From positions 682,001 through 746,000 of the forward strand of contig NZ_CP109460.1 in the NCBI RefSeq assembly GCF_036227565.1: a stretch of DNA of 64,000 nucleotides, written 5' to 3'. The notes beneath the pieces were generated by a model. It worked only from the letters and a program-made list of their open reading frames with translations, ran no database searches and had not been told where the DNA came from. Below, piece after piece: positions 6,723-13,825 of this stretch (the first letter of the stretch is position 1; every line of letters starts with the position of its first letter). The stretch is from Streptomyces sp. NBC_01454. GTDB lineage: Bacteria > Actinomycetota > Actinomycetes > Streptomycetales > Streptomycetaceae. The position numbers and the translations under genes were made by a program.

Positions 6723-6757
6723 CCGATGCCCCGCCAGTCGAAGTGGCGGGGCATCGG
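6723..6757. terminator. 14-bp stem terminator of small-gene array
   Basis: Perfect stem CCGATGCCCCGCCA (6723-6736) with 6744-6757, loop GTCGAAG. It closes the + strand unit and also separates it from the minus-strand genes arriving from 7130. Confidence 0.8.
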
Positions 6758-6783
6758 CATGCCCAGGGTACTGGCCGGTCTGG

Positions 6784-7092
6784 TCAGCAGCGGAGCCAGG
6801 CGGGCTCCAGGGCGCGGACTTCGTCCCGATATGCCTGGACGATGGCGAAGAATCCATCAGGATCGTCGTCGATCATGGCGAGGAGTTCGGCGTACAGGTC
6901 GTGCGCCTCGGCCGTCATCTCGTATGGGCAGGCGCCCGAGGAGCATTGCCACCATTCAACTGAGGCGCTGATCAGCGTGCCGCCGCACTGCGGGCACGGC
7001 AGGGGCGCTACTGCGGCTTCGAGGTCCCGCAGGGGTAGCAGATCGCCCAACCGTCCTGGGTGTTGGTCATCTGCTGTCCGCACTTGTCGCAT
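6784..7092 (-). CDS. Zinc-ribbon protein, start uncertain
   Basis: The C-terminal 75 residues look real: CPQCGG, then CSSGACPYEM as a zinc ribbon, then an acidic helix (LYAELLAMIDDDPDGFFAIV). Upstream of the ribbon there is no ATG or GTG outside the overlapping 40-residue gene at 7008-7130. Options are a start at 7092 or 7125 inside that gene, or a non-standard start (CTG at 7002). The given start is the ATG at 7092 and is only a guess. Confidence 0.45.
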   Translation of the reverse strand: MRQVRTADDQHPGRLGDLLPLRDLEAAVAPLPCPQCGGTLISASVEWWQCSSGACPYEMTAEAHDLYAELLAMIDDDPDGFFAIVQAYRDEVRALEPAWLRC

Positions 7093-7130
7093 GTTGCCCT
7101 GGTCTCGTACAGATCCGTCGCGCACTGCAT
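7008..7130 (-). CDS. Tiny double-CxxC zinc protein
   Basis: 40 residues: a CDKCG pair at 14-17 and a CYPCG pair at 31-34, the classic spacing of a treble-clef or rubredoxin-like zinc site. GGAGG stands 4-5 nt before the ATG, a better translation signal than for the overlapping frame. Similar tiny zinc proteins occur throughout this window (for example 54335-54409 and 58979-59110). Confidence 0.6.
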   Translation of the reverse strand: MQCATDLYETRATCDKCGQQMTNTQDGWAICYPCGTSKPQ

Positions 7131-7227
7131 CGGTCCTCCACTTGAGAGTGGTGATTGTGCCACCGACCGGCGAGTAGCGGCAGTTCGCGAACCGCCCCGC
7201 GTCCGGCGGGGGCTCGGTTGTTTGTGC

Positions 7228-7260
7228 GGCTGGCCGCCGCGTGCACCGCGGCGGCCAGCC
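7228..7260. terminator. 14-bp stem terminator
   Basis: GGCTGGCCGCCGCG (7228-7241) pairs perfectly with 7247-7260, loop TGCAC. It lies 37 nt past the stop of the DUF6415 gene (minus strand). Confidence 0.75.
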
Positions 7261-7296
7261 GTCCCGCGGCGCCTCGGGGGCGTCGGGCTGCGGGGG

Positions 7297-7674
7297 TCAG
7301 GAGTCGGCGCGGGCTACGGACTGACCGAGGAGCCATTCGCAGTCGCGGGCGAGGAGCTGCACCTGCACCAGCGCCGCGAACGGATCGACGGGCAGCGGCT
7401 GCTCGGCCTGCCGGGCGATGCCGTCCAGGCGGGCGGCACGCTGGTACCAGGCCGTGCCGCCGCGCCACAGGCGGTCGGCGTCCCCGCGGGCGATCGGCAG
7501 CAGCAGGGCGACATGCCCACGGAGTGCCTCATGCAAGGCGGTCATTGCGTCGCGGTCGAGCGGGCCAGCGCTGAGCAGCAGTCCGAGGCGGACCGTCTCC
7601 CGGATGGTGTCCGTGTCGATCGGTTCGACGCCTGTGGATTCCCGCGGCTCGCGTTGGCCGGCCTGTGTGGTCAC
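7297..7674 (-). CDS. DUF6415-like protein
   Basis: 125 residues from a GTG at 7674 that overlaps the stop of the preceding gene (GTGA). Mostly helical with the pattern TIRETVRLGLL, LRGHVALLLPIA, AWYQRAARLDGIARQAEQPLP and VQLLARDCEWLL that I associate with DUF6415, a Streptomyces family of unknown function often encoded beside XRE regulators and small zinc proteins, as here. Confidence 0.7.
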   Translation of the reverse strand: MTTQAGQREPRESTGVEPIDTDTIRETVRLGLLLSAGPLDRDAMTALHEALRGHVALLLPIARGDADRLWRGGTAWYQRAARLDGIARQAEQPLPVDPFAALVQVQLLARDCEWLLGQSVARADS

Positions 7675-7880
7675 TGCGGCCTCCGGGTCCGGTGCTGCGG
7701 ACAGGCCACGATGAACCAGATGCGAACGCCGCCGCCACCGACCGGGGTAGTGACCGATCCAGCCGGTGTGAGGGTGCTGTGGGCGGCGCCGCACCAGTAG
7801 CACGCCTCGCCGTGCAGCCGGACGATACTCACCTCGGGGTCTGCGGACGGAACGTCTGGTGGAGCTGTCGTTGCAGTCAC
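7671..7880 (-). CDS. Small zinc-finger-like protein
   Basis: 69 residues from a GTG at 7880 preceded by GGGAGAG. A Cys/His set (CYWCGAAH at 30-37 and CPQH at 62-65) probably binds zinc. Coupled by GTGA to the DUF6415 gene. Both lie downstream of the XRE regulator on the same strand, though 80 bp separate them from it. Confidence 0.6.
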   Translation of the reverse strand: MTATTAPPDVPSADPEVSIVRLHGEACYWCGAAHSTLTPAGSVTTPVGGGGVRIWFIVACPQHRTRRPQ

Positions 7881-7959
7881 ACTCTCTCCCTGTGCCGGTG
7901 GACTCAGGGAGAGATTCGTCCCGCAGGTACCCCTCAAGTACCCCTGCGAGGGGTACCCA

Positions 7960-9147
7960 TCAGCTGATGGAGGCGTGGCACCACTCGGCGAAGTTCGACA
8001 GGGACTCGGCGTCCCCCCTCTTCAACCGGCGCAGGGTGGCGGCGTCCTCCCTCACCCACCGGTGCTCCCGCGCGTGTTGAGGCGCGATCCGCCTCGCCAC
8101 CTTCAGCGACTCGAACGCCGCGTCCGGGCGGCCGGACCAGAGCTGGGCGCGACCGAGTTCGATATAGAAGCCCGACCGTCGTTCGGCTGGCAGTTCCCGC
8201 GGGGGCTTCCACTCCCGAGCCAGCTTCAGCGCGCGGCCCACGTGGTCGTCGCCCAGGCTCACGGCCACCGACACCTCATGGACCCGGACGCTGTTCGGCC
8301 CGAACGCCGTGCCCCGGTAGACGCCCTCCGGTACCCGGTCGCCGAGGGCCCGAGCGTCATCCAGGTGAACGTCAGCGGCCGCGCTGTCGGCAGCTCGGCC
8401 GGCAAGCACCGCGGCACGCATGTGCAGCGCGCCGCGCGCCGCAAGCACGTCCGCCGAGTCGGCACGCGGAGCGTGGTCGAGGGCACGCTCAAGGGCCCGC
8501 AGGCCAACCGTGTATGTCCGGGCGCCGAAGTGCAGTTCAGTCCGGACGTAGGCCACGGCCGCTTCCACGACCGGATCGTCGGCCTGTGCCCCGGCCCACC
8601 GCATCAGGTCGAGAAGACGCGCCGAAAGATCCCTCGCGCCGTGCTTGAACGCGACCGCGTCCGCGGCCCGGCAGGCGTCCACCAGGAGCCGTGCTACCGC
8701 GGGCCGATCGACGGACGGGGCCGTGCTCAAGGCGCGGCACAGTTCGGCGAGGAGTCCCGGCACGGACCGGGCGATGCGCGAATACTGCGCGCTTAGTCTG
8801 AGCCCAACGGTCGTGGACACAGCCTCTCGCAGCGCAGGCAGATCGCGGCACGGCCCATCGTCCGGCTCCTCATATGCGGCAAGGACAGCTGACAGGCCCG
8901 GCATCGCTGCATGCACGCGGTCGTCCGGGCGCTCCCGATCCGGCAGGAGCCTGGTGGGGTCGATGTCGAGCGCGTCGGCGATGGCGTCCAGGACGGCGTC
9001 GGATGCGCCCCGCTCGCCGCGCTCGATCTTCCTGATGGTCCCGAGGGCGGTCCCGGCGGCGCGCGCCAGGTCGGCCTGGGTGAGGCCGGCGATGCGACGC
9101 TCGTAAGCGATGCGGGGGCCTACCCCGCGGTACACGATGCTGGGCAT
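7960..9147 (-). CDS. XRE-family regulator with TPR-like region
   Basis: 395 residues. An N-terminal HTH_XRE domain (about 10-63: GPRIAYERRIAGLTQADLAR then TIRKIERGERGASDAVLDAI) is followed by a long all-helical region rich in Ala and Leu with TPR-like spacing, as in many Streptomyces regulators that respond to peptides or partner proteins. The two genes downstream (DUF6415 and small zinc protein) are typical companions. Whether it controls the prophage or is cargo cannot be decided from sequence; the phage-like repressor role is possible but not shown. Confidence 0.8.
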   Translation of the reverse strand: MPSIVYRGVGPRIAYERRIAGLTQADLARAAGTALGTIRKIERGERGASDAVLDAIADALDIDPTRLLPDRERPDDRVHAAMPGLSAVLAAYEEPDDGPCRDLPALREAVSTTVGLRLSAQYSRIARSVPGLLAELCRALSTAPSVDRPAVARLLVDACRAADAVAFKHGARDLSARLLDLMRWAGAQADDPVVEAAVAYVRTELHFGARTYTVGLRALERALDHAPRADSADVLAARGALHMRAAVLAGRAADSAAADVHLDDARALGDRVPEGVYRGTAFGPNSVRVHEVSVAVSLGDDHVGRALKLAREWKPPRELPAERRSGFYIELGRAQLWSGRPDAAFESLKVARRIAPQHAREHRWVREDAATLRRLKRGDAESLSNFAEWCHASIS

Positions 9148-9210
9148 ACTGGTCTCCGTTCGGTGCAGCCACTCCGAACGGTACCCGCGCCGTCACGGTC
9201 CGGGAACGCA

Positions 9211-9245
9211 AACGGCCCCGCCCGCATCTCGCAGGCGGGGCCGTT
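9211..9245. terminator. 12-bp stem terminator
   Basis: AACGGCCCCGCC (9211-9222) pairs with GGCGGGGCCGTT (9234-9245). It follows the minus-strand HAD gene (stop 9256) and precedes the XRE gene. Confidence 0.75.
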
Positions 9246-9255
9246 CTGTTGACGG

Positions 9256-9897
9256 CTACAGGATCCGCACCGCGTCCACCAGGTCCGTCAGGCTCGTGAC
9301 CCGCACGTCGGCAGCGCGGGCGTCCTCGCTTTCCGCCCACAGGTGCCCGAGCGGGCCCCGCCGCAGGTGCGCCGCGCGGAGCCCCGCCGCCCGCGCCGGG
9401 CCGACGTCGTTCTGTGGGTGGTCGCCGACGTACAGCACCTCACCCGCCGGGACCCCGGCCAGCTCGACAGTACGTGCGAAGAACCTCTCCGCCGGCTTGG
9501 CTACGCCCCACTCTCCGGACGTGGCCACCGCATCCACCGGCAGGTCAAGGGCCCGCAGCAACTCACCAGCCCGCGCCGTCTGGTTGCCAGCCACCACCAC
9601 ACGGATACCGCCTGCCCGGAGCGCGGCGAGCGACGGCCGAACGTCCGGGTACAGATCGGACTCGCCCAGGGCCTCACCCCGGCCGGCCCGCTCCATCGCG
9701 GCTCGCTCCGCCTCCACATCGATGCCCGGCCGGACGAGCCGTAGCGCGTCCGCGTTGTCCCGGCCCTGTGCGACGACCGCGCCGACCAGGGCCGACAGCG
9801 TGTGCCTGTGCACGCCCAGCCAGTCCGCCCACGCGCCCCATCCGCGGTCATCGCTGATGAGGGTCTCGCCGATGTCGAATGCCACTGCGCGGATCAT
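9256..9897 (-). CDS. HAD-superfamily hydrolase
   Basis: 213 residues. Motif I is FDIGETL (Asp8), with Gly in place of the second Asp usual in DxDxT phosphatases; motif II is the Asn in VVVAGNQT; motif III is the Lys of VAKP; motif IV is YVGDHPQND. A helical cap (residues 20-85) lies after motif I. The DxGxT variant occurs in several active HAD phosphatases. Substrate unknown. It stands alone between terminators, so it is probably an independent cargo or host gene. Confidence 0.85.
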   Translation of the reverse strand: MIRAVAFDIGETLISDDRGWGAWADWLGVHRHTLSALVGAVVAQGRDNADALRLVRPGIDVEAERAAMERAGRGEALGESDLYPDVRPSLAALRAGGIRVVVAGNQTARAGELLRALDLPVDAVATSGEWGVAKPAERFFARTVELAGVPAGEVLYVGDHPQNDVGPARAAGLRAAHLRRGPLGHLWAESEDARAADVRVTSLTDLVDAVRIL

Positions 9898-9961
9898 GCG
9901 AGCAGCCTACGGCGAACCAACGGGCGCGCTGTTGTCGGTGCCCGGCCGTAGCATCGGCGGC

Positions 9962-10114
9962 ATGGCGACCCCCTGCGCAACCGACGCCGCCGACGTGGCG
10001 AACGAGGCGATACGTCGGTTCATGGCCGCCCGCGTCGGACGTCCGCTGTGGCCCGAGGAGCAGGAGGAGTACGAGCAGCTGCTCGCCGCGTGGGCCGAGG
10101 CCGCCCGCCCCTGA
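9962..10114 (+). CDS. Small conserved protein
   Basis: 50 residues: a helical protein ending LWPEEQEEYEQLLAAWAEAAR. No clear ribosome site, but the strong terminator directly after its stop and the codon pattern support it. Divergent from the HAD gene. No function known. Confidence 0.5.
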   Translation: MATPCATDAADVANEAIRRFMAARVGRPLWPEEQEEYEQLLAAWAEAARP

Positions 10115-10125
10115 ACGTGACGAAG

Positions 10126-10160
10126 CGCCCCGCCGCCTGCCGAAAGCAGGGGGCGGGGCG
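10126..10160. terminator. 15-bp stem bidirectional terminator
   Basis: CGCCCCGCCGCCTGC (10126-10140) pairs with 10146-10160 with one mismatch, loop CGAAA. It marks the boundary between the small + gene and the end of the minus-strand phage late region. Confidence 0.75.
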
Positions 10161-10167
10161 TTGCCGT

Positions 10168-10851
10168 TCAGGGGTACTGGCGTCGCGTCGGGTCAAGCCC
10201 CAGGTTCAACGGGCCAGATCCAGATGGGGATGGTGTCGGCGTGGGGTCGGGTGCCCCGTCTCGGCGGCAGACGAGGGCGTCGGGATCGTCGGCCGGCGGC
10301 TGGAGGCTGTAGCCGTCGGGGCAAGTTTGCCCATTCTTGCCGTCGGCGCCGTTCTGGCCGTCTTGACCGTCCTTGCCGTCTGCTCCCGGAGGCCCGGCCG
10401 GCCCCGGAGGTCCGCCCGCGCCTGGTGGCCCCTGGATGGTGGAGTCCTGCCCGGGAGCGCCGCCCTTGCCGTTTGTCCCGTTGGCGCCAGCCTTCCCCGG
10501 CGTTCCTGGCTGTCCCGGCTTTCCGGGCGTGCCAGTCGCGTTGGCCCCGTCCCGACCGGTCTTGCCAGGCTCGCCGCTGGGGCCGGGCGGCCCCTGCGGG
10601 CCGACGAGCCCCCGGCCGGGTTCGCCGCGGGATCCCGGCGGGCCGGCGACAGGTTTCACGCCGAGGCCCTGCACCTGCCGGGCGAGTGCGTCACGCGCCT
10701 TGTTCGCGGTCTGGAGGTCGTTGTGGAGACCGACGACTTGTACGGCTAGCCAGACGAGGAACAGAAAGACCAGGACAGCAGTGGCTGCGCCAAGGAGTTC
10801 TGCCTGAGGCAGTCGCAGTCGACGACGGGACGGCCTGTGGCTAGCACTCAT
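10168..10851 (-). CDS. Collagen-like membrane protein in lysis block
   Basis: 227 residues: a basic N-terminus, one transmembrane helix (about 20-44, AATAVLVFLFLVWLAVQVVG), a short helical stalk, then about 110 residues of Gly-X-Y collagen repeat (GPPGSRGEPGRGLVGPQGPP and onward), then a Cys pair and a proline-rich tail. As the last gene of the late operon, after holin and amidase and coupled by ATGA to the coiled-coil membrane gene, it could be a membrane-anchored trimer acting in lysis (spanin-like) or in virion or cell surface interaction. Collagen-like domains are known in phage tail fibres; a membrane-anchored one in a lysis cassette is unusual. Confidence 0.8.
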   Translation of the reverse strand: MSASHRPSRRRLRLPQAELLGAATAVLVFLFLVWLAVQVVGLHNDLQTANKARDALARQVQGLGVKPVAGPPGSRGEPGRGLVGPQGPPGPSGEPGKTGRDGANATGTPGKPGQPGTPGKAGANGTNGKGGAPGQDSTIQGPPGAGGPPGPAGPPGADGKDGQDGQNGADGKNGQTCPDGYSLQPPADDPDALVCRRDGAPDPTPTPSPSGSGPLNLGLDPTRRQYP

Positions 10852-11204
10852 TTTGCGACCACCGCCCAGATCGATATAGCTGCCGCGAGGAGCCCCATGA
10901 AGACGGGCACGATCATCTGGTAGAGGCGTGCTTGGCGTTCCCGCTCCCGCCGGTCCCGCTCCGCCATCTGGTATGCCTCGAACTCCCGCTCCAGAGCTTC
11001 ACGAGCATCGATGGCCTTCTGCAAGTCCTGACTGAGCTGGGTGATGCGCTGGTCCGTGTAGGCGCTCTGGAGGCTGTAGACCTCAGTCGACACGACTTTG
11101 TCCAGCCTCGCGTTGATGCCCTGCGCCATGGCCTGAATGTCGATCCGCAAGGCGTTGACGGTACGCCCGAGTTCGCCCACGGACAGCTCCTCGGGCACGG
11201 TCAT
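10848..11204 (-). CDS. Coiled-coil protein with C-terminal TM helix
   Basis: 118 residues: a long coiled coil (residues 10-85, with LSQDLQKAIDAREALEREFE) and one C-terminal transmembrane helix (about 96-115, MIVPVFMGLLAAAISIWAVV). CCGGAG fits a GTG start at 11198 better than the ATG at 11204. It overlaps the collagen-like gene by ATGA. Proteins of this shape are common next to actinophage holins and may serve as a second holin or antiholin. Confidence 0.75.
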   Translation of the reverse strand: MTVPEELSVGELGRTVNALRIDIQAMAQGINARLDKVVSTEVYSLQSAYTDQRITQLSQDLQKAIDAREALEREFEAYQMAERDRRERERQARLYQMIVPVFMGLLAAAISIWAVVAK

Positions 11205-11210
11205 CTCCGG

Positions 11211-11531
11211 TCAGTCGCCAGCAACGGTGGCCGCGGGGGTGCTGCGTCCCCCGCTGGACGTGCCGACCTCTATGCCGGGAGCGATGCCGGACGGGCGCCA
11301 CAGGGTGTGGTAGGCGACGCCGATGGCGACTGCGGCCGTGAGCATGCAGGTCGTGATGGTCTGGCCGGAGAGCTGGTCGTTGAAGTAAGCGGTGCCGAGG
11401 CCAACGATCGCGGCCCAGGCAAGCATGATGAGCGCCTTCAGCGGGCCGGCGAACCGCGGCTGCTGCACGATCGCGATGACGGGCGGGGACAGGTAGCCGA
11501 GGGCCGCAGCCCACAGTTCAGCATCAGACAT
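11211..11531 (-). CDS. Putative holin
   Basis: 106 residues with two or three hydrophobic helices (about 5-22, 30-50 with LKALIMLAWAAIVGLGTAYF, and 58-75) and a short polar tail. Its size, topology and position directly after the amidase gene fit a holin that opens the membrane for the endolysin. Confidence 0.75.
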   Translation of the reverse strand: MSDAELWAAALGYLSPPVIAIVQQPRFAGPLKALIMLAWAAIVGLGTAYFNDQLSGQTITTCMLTAAVAIGVAYHTLWRPSGIAPGIEVGTSSGGRSTPAATVAGD

Positions 11532-11557
11532 GACGGGATCCGTTTCTGGAGGAGGAT

Positions 11558-12310
11558 CTAGACGTTGGGGACGTGGAGCTTGCCCCAGCTGGTCGGCCCG
11601 GGGATGCCGTCGGCGGCGGTTCCGGCGTAGCCGAGCTTCCGCTGCCAAGCGGCGTAGGACCGTTCATCGCCCGAGCCCCACACATCCGCGTTGGTCTGCG
11701 AGACGTATTTGTTGCAGCCCTCGGCGACGAGCCGGTGATGCATCGCCGCGATGATCGGCGACTTGCGGCCGGACCGGAAGAACGAGGCGCCGGGAAACGG
11801 CTCGTAGGACGGGGCCGGGCTACCGCCGCCCGCGGCCTTGATGATGGCGGCGCGCTGTGCCTTGATCGGGTTGCCGGGGCAGTCGTAGTGCCCGCCCCAT
11901 GCTGCGCCGCCCATGCCGTGCCAGCCGACACCGCGACCGTCGACACTGTCCGTGACCTGTAGCGCGACGCCATGGGTTTCGTGCATCCAGGCGACGATGC
12001 TGGCGGTTGCGGCGAGCTGCTTGGCGGTGAGGGAGTCGCCTCCCTGGCCTTCATGCTCGATGGACAGCCAGGTGCGGTTGCCGGCCATCTGTGCCCAGGC
12101 ACGGTCGGCGGTGTCGACCCACTGGAAGATGCGTCCGTCCTTGCCGACGCCGAAATGCGCGGAGGCCTGGGCGTTCGGGTTGCGGAACCAGGAGTCGGAG
12201 CCGTCGAGTGTGCCCGCCATGATGTGAAGGACGACGCCGTGGACAGCGTCCTGGCCGCCCTTGGTGCAGTTGGGTACAGGGCGCCAATCGGCGCCGGGCA
12301 TACGGGCCAT
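11558..12310 (-). CDS. N-acetylmuramoyl-L-alanine amidase (endolysin)
   Basis: 250 residues. Residues 20-150 are an Amidase_2/PGRP-type zinc amidase: HGVVLHIM (His29), an Asn/Ala/His segment (AQASAHFGV), WLSIEHEG (Glu region), WHG (His131) and HYDCPG (Cys144), matching the His-His-Cys zinc set of the family. The C-terminal 60 residues (SPIIAAMHHRLVAEGC, AAWQRKLGYAGTAADGIPG) form a peptidoglycan-binding-like repeat. It would cut the bond between muramic acid and the stem peptide during lysis. Next to the holin. Confidence 0.92.
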   Translation of the reverse strand: MARMPGADWRPVPNCTKGGQDAVHGVVLHIMAGTLDGSDSWFRNPNAQASAHFGVGKDGRIFQWVDTADRAWAQMAGNRTWLSIEHEGQGGDSLTAKQLAATASIVAWMHETHGVALQVTDSVDGRGVGWHGMGGAAWGGHYDCPGNPIKAQRAAIIKAAGGGSPAPSYEPFPGASFFRSGRKSPIIAAMHHRLVAEGCNKYVSQTNADVWGSGDERSYAAWQRKLGYAGTAADGIPGPTSWGKLHVPNV

Positions 12311-12313
12311 GGG

Positions 12314-12349
12314 TCAGCCCTCCTTGGGGATGTCGCGCAGGTCGGGCAT
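12314..12349 (-). CDS. Possible 11-residue leader peptide
   Basis: ATG at 12349 with GAGGAG six nt upstream, coding MPDLRDIPKEG, stop 12314-12316, 3 nt before the amidase start. The strong ribosome site argues for translation; it may serve to couple translation into the endolysin gene. A chance frame cannot be excluded. Confidence 0.35.
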   Translation of the reverse strand: MPDLRDIPKEG

Positions 12350-12379
12350 GAGGGCTCCTCGGGGTGAGGGTTGTGTGGG

Positions 12380-13228
12380 TTAGAGGCCCTTGGCTGTGCG
12401 CCAGGTCTGGAATGCGGCGGCCAGTGCAGCGTCAGCGCTGGTGGGGGTGGGAGTCGGCGCGGGTGCCGGGGAGGCGGTCCAGGCGGGCACGGTGACGTCT
12501 CCGGTCTGCGACAGCAGCCATGACAGGTCCGCGGCGGTGAGATAGCCCCAGCCGTCCTGGCCCCAGCTCGCGCCCCAGCTGTTCGGCACCCAGTACTCGC
12601 CGGTGGTCGCGTCAAACCGGGAGAGTTCCAGTTCGTGGCCGCCGGCTTCCCCGGAGTTCTTGTCGACCTTGATGCGGCCGTCGCTGGCCGTGTCGAACAT
12701 CGACTTCATCCAAGGGATGCCGATGAGGACCGGGCCGGCCTGGAGGGCCGAGTTGAGGGCGTCCAGGGAGAAGGCGTGGGTGTAGCCGCTGGCCAGTCCG
12801 AGCGCCTTGAGTGCCTTGGCCACGCCGATGCCGGACGAGCCGGTGTCGGTGGGCGGGTACTGGCCGGTGACGCCGTCGAGGATGGTGGCCAGGGAGTACA
12901 GGGCGACCGCGAACGCCTCGTCGAGGGGGTACTCCCCCGCGGTGAAAAGCCCGCGTGAGGCTGCGGCGCCTGCGGCCGAGATGGTGGCCGTCGTAGTGGC
13001 GGTCCGTCCAGCCGAGTCGGTCGCGAGCGCGCCGGTCGCCGCGTTGCCCGTGCAGCTGCCGAGCTGCCCCTGGTCGAGAATCGGGACCCGTCGCGCCCAT
13101 TCGACGGACTTGATCGCCGAGGTTGGGAGGACGCCATGCGCGTACCGAAGCGACCGGGGGTCGTGCTCGATGTGGCGGCCGAGTGGCGGCCGGCCGGCAT
13201 TGGAAACGGACAAGAGGCGCAGGCGCAC
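12380..13228 (-). CDS. Papain-like (C1) cysteine peptidase
   Basis: About 282 residues from a GTG at 13228 with GGAGGG five nt upstream. The papain triad is visible: Gln55 and Cys59 in [14 protein letters not shown], His198 in AGGHELEL, Asn216 in [11 protein letters not shown] Pro/Thr/Ala linker and a short C-terminal helix follow. C1-family peptidases occur in actinophage lysis or tail regions, where they may cut wall peptides or process virion proteins. It lies between the tail genes and the endolysin, so a second lytic enzyme or a virion-associated peptidase are both possible. Confidence 0.85.
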   Translation of the reverse strand: MRLRLLSVSNAGRPPLGRHIEHDPRSLRYAHGVLPTSAIKSVEWARRVPILDQGQLGSCTGNAATGALATDSAGRTATTTATISAAGAAASRGLFTAGEYPLDEAFAVALYSLATILDGVTGQYPPTDTGSSGIGVAKALKALGLASGYTHAFSLDALNSALQAGPVLIGIPWMKSMFDTASDGRIKVDKNSGEAGGHELELSRFDATTGEYWVPNSWGASWGQDGWGYLTAADLSWLLSQTGDVTVPAWTASPAPAPTPTPTSADAALAAAFQTWRTAKGL

Positions 13229-13245
13229 AGGGCCCTCCGGGCATG

Positions 13246-13265
13246 AAAAAGGCCCCATGCGGGGC
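13246..13265 (-). terminator. Intrinsic terminator with T-tract
   Basis: On the minus strand GCCCC-GCAT-GGGGC is followed by CTTTTT. One of the few terminators in the window with a clear T-run. It lies after the stop of the 13285-13815 gene and just before the start region of the C1 peptidase gene, so it may set the ratio between tail and lysis gene expression. Confidence 0.65.
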
Positions 13266-13284
13266 GGGGTGAGAAGCGGGCTGT

Positions 13285-13815
13285 CTATCTGCTGAGCCAG
13301 ATGACACGGAGGCTCGGGGCGAAATCTGTCACCGAGGTATTCAGGGCCGATCCGGTGCTCTGCGAGGCGTGAACCTCGACGTAGTCGGTGGTGCCGTTCA
13401 GCACCACGATCGTCGACGTGGAGTTTCCGGCGAGGACTGAGGTGGTTGCGTCGCTGCCTACGCTGCTACCGGGGACGCGCGTGCCGTTGAGCGCGATGGA
13501 CGTGCGCCGGTATCCGGTGGCGTTGGCGGCCCAGGCGGCGGTGCCCAGGACGAGGTAGGTGCCGGGCACGGTGGCGGTGTACCGGCTGGTGTTGGTCGTG
13601 GTGGAGTGCCCGCCGTCACTATCGATCACCTCGGTGTCGATCGTGAGAGGGGTGAAAGTGCCGGTCGAGACAGACTGGACGGTTCCCTGGTAGCCGGCGA
13701 AAACGGGCACCCCGGTGGTGAAGTCGTTGAGGGCTTTGAGCTGGGCGTTCCACAGGGCCCCTGTGATGAACTGGCCGGGGCTGACGGATGCCGAAACTGG
13801 GACGATGCGGCCCAT
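13285..13815 (-). CDS. Tail-associated beta-sandwich protein
   Basis: 176 residues. After an N-terminal helix with the phage tail pattern [20 protein letters not shown], residues 50-175 alternate in strands like the C1q/TNF-like jelly roll seen at the tips of phage fibres ([19 protein letters not shown], then [16 protein letters not shown]). It is encoded right after the large tail protein and probably sits at the tail tip, perhaps binding the host surface. Confidence 0.7.
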   Translation of the reverse strand: MGRIVPVSASVSPGQFITGALWNAQLKALNDFTTGVPVFAGYQGTVQSVSTGTFTPLTIDTEVIDSDGGHSTTTNTSRYTATVPGTYLVLGTAAWAANATGYRRTSIALNGTRVPGSSVGSDATTSVLAGNSTSTIVVLNGTTDYVEVHASQSTGSALNTSVTDFAPSLRVIWLSR

Positions 13816-13825
13816 GACTCACCTC

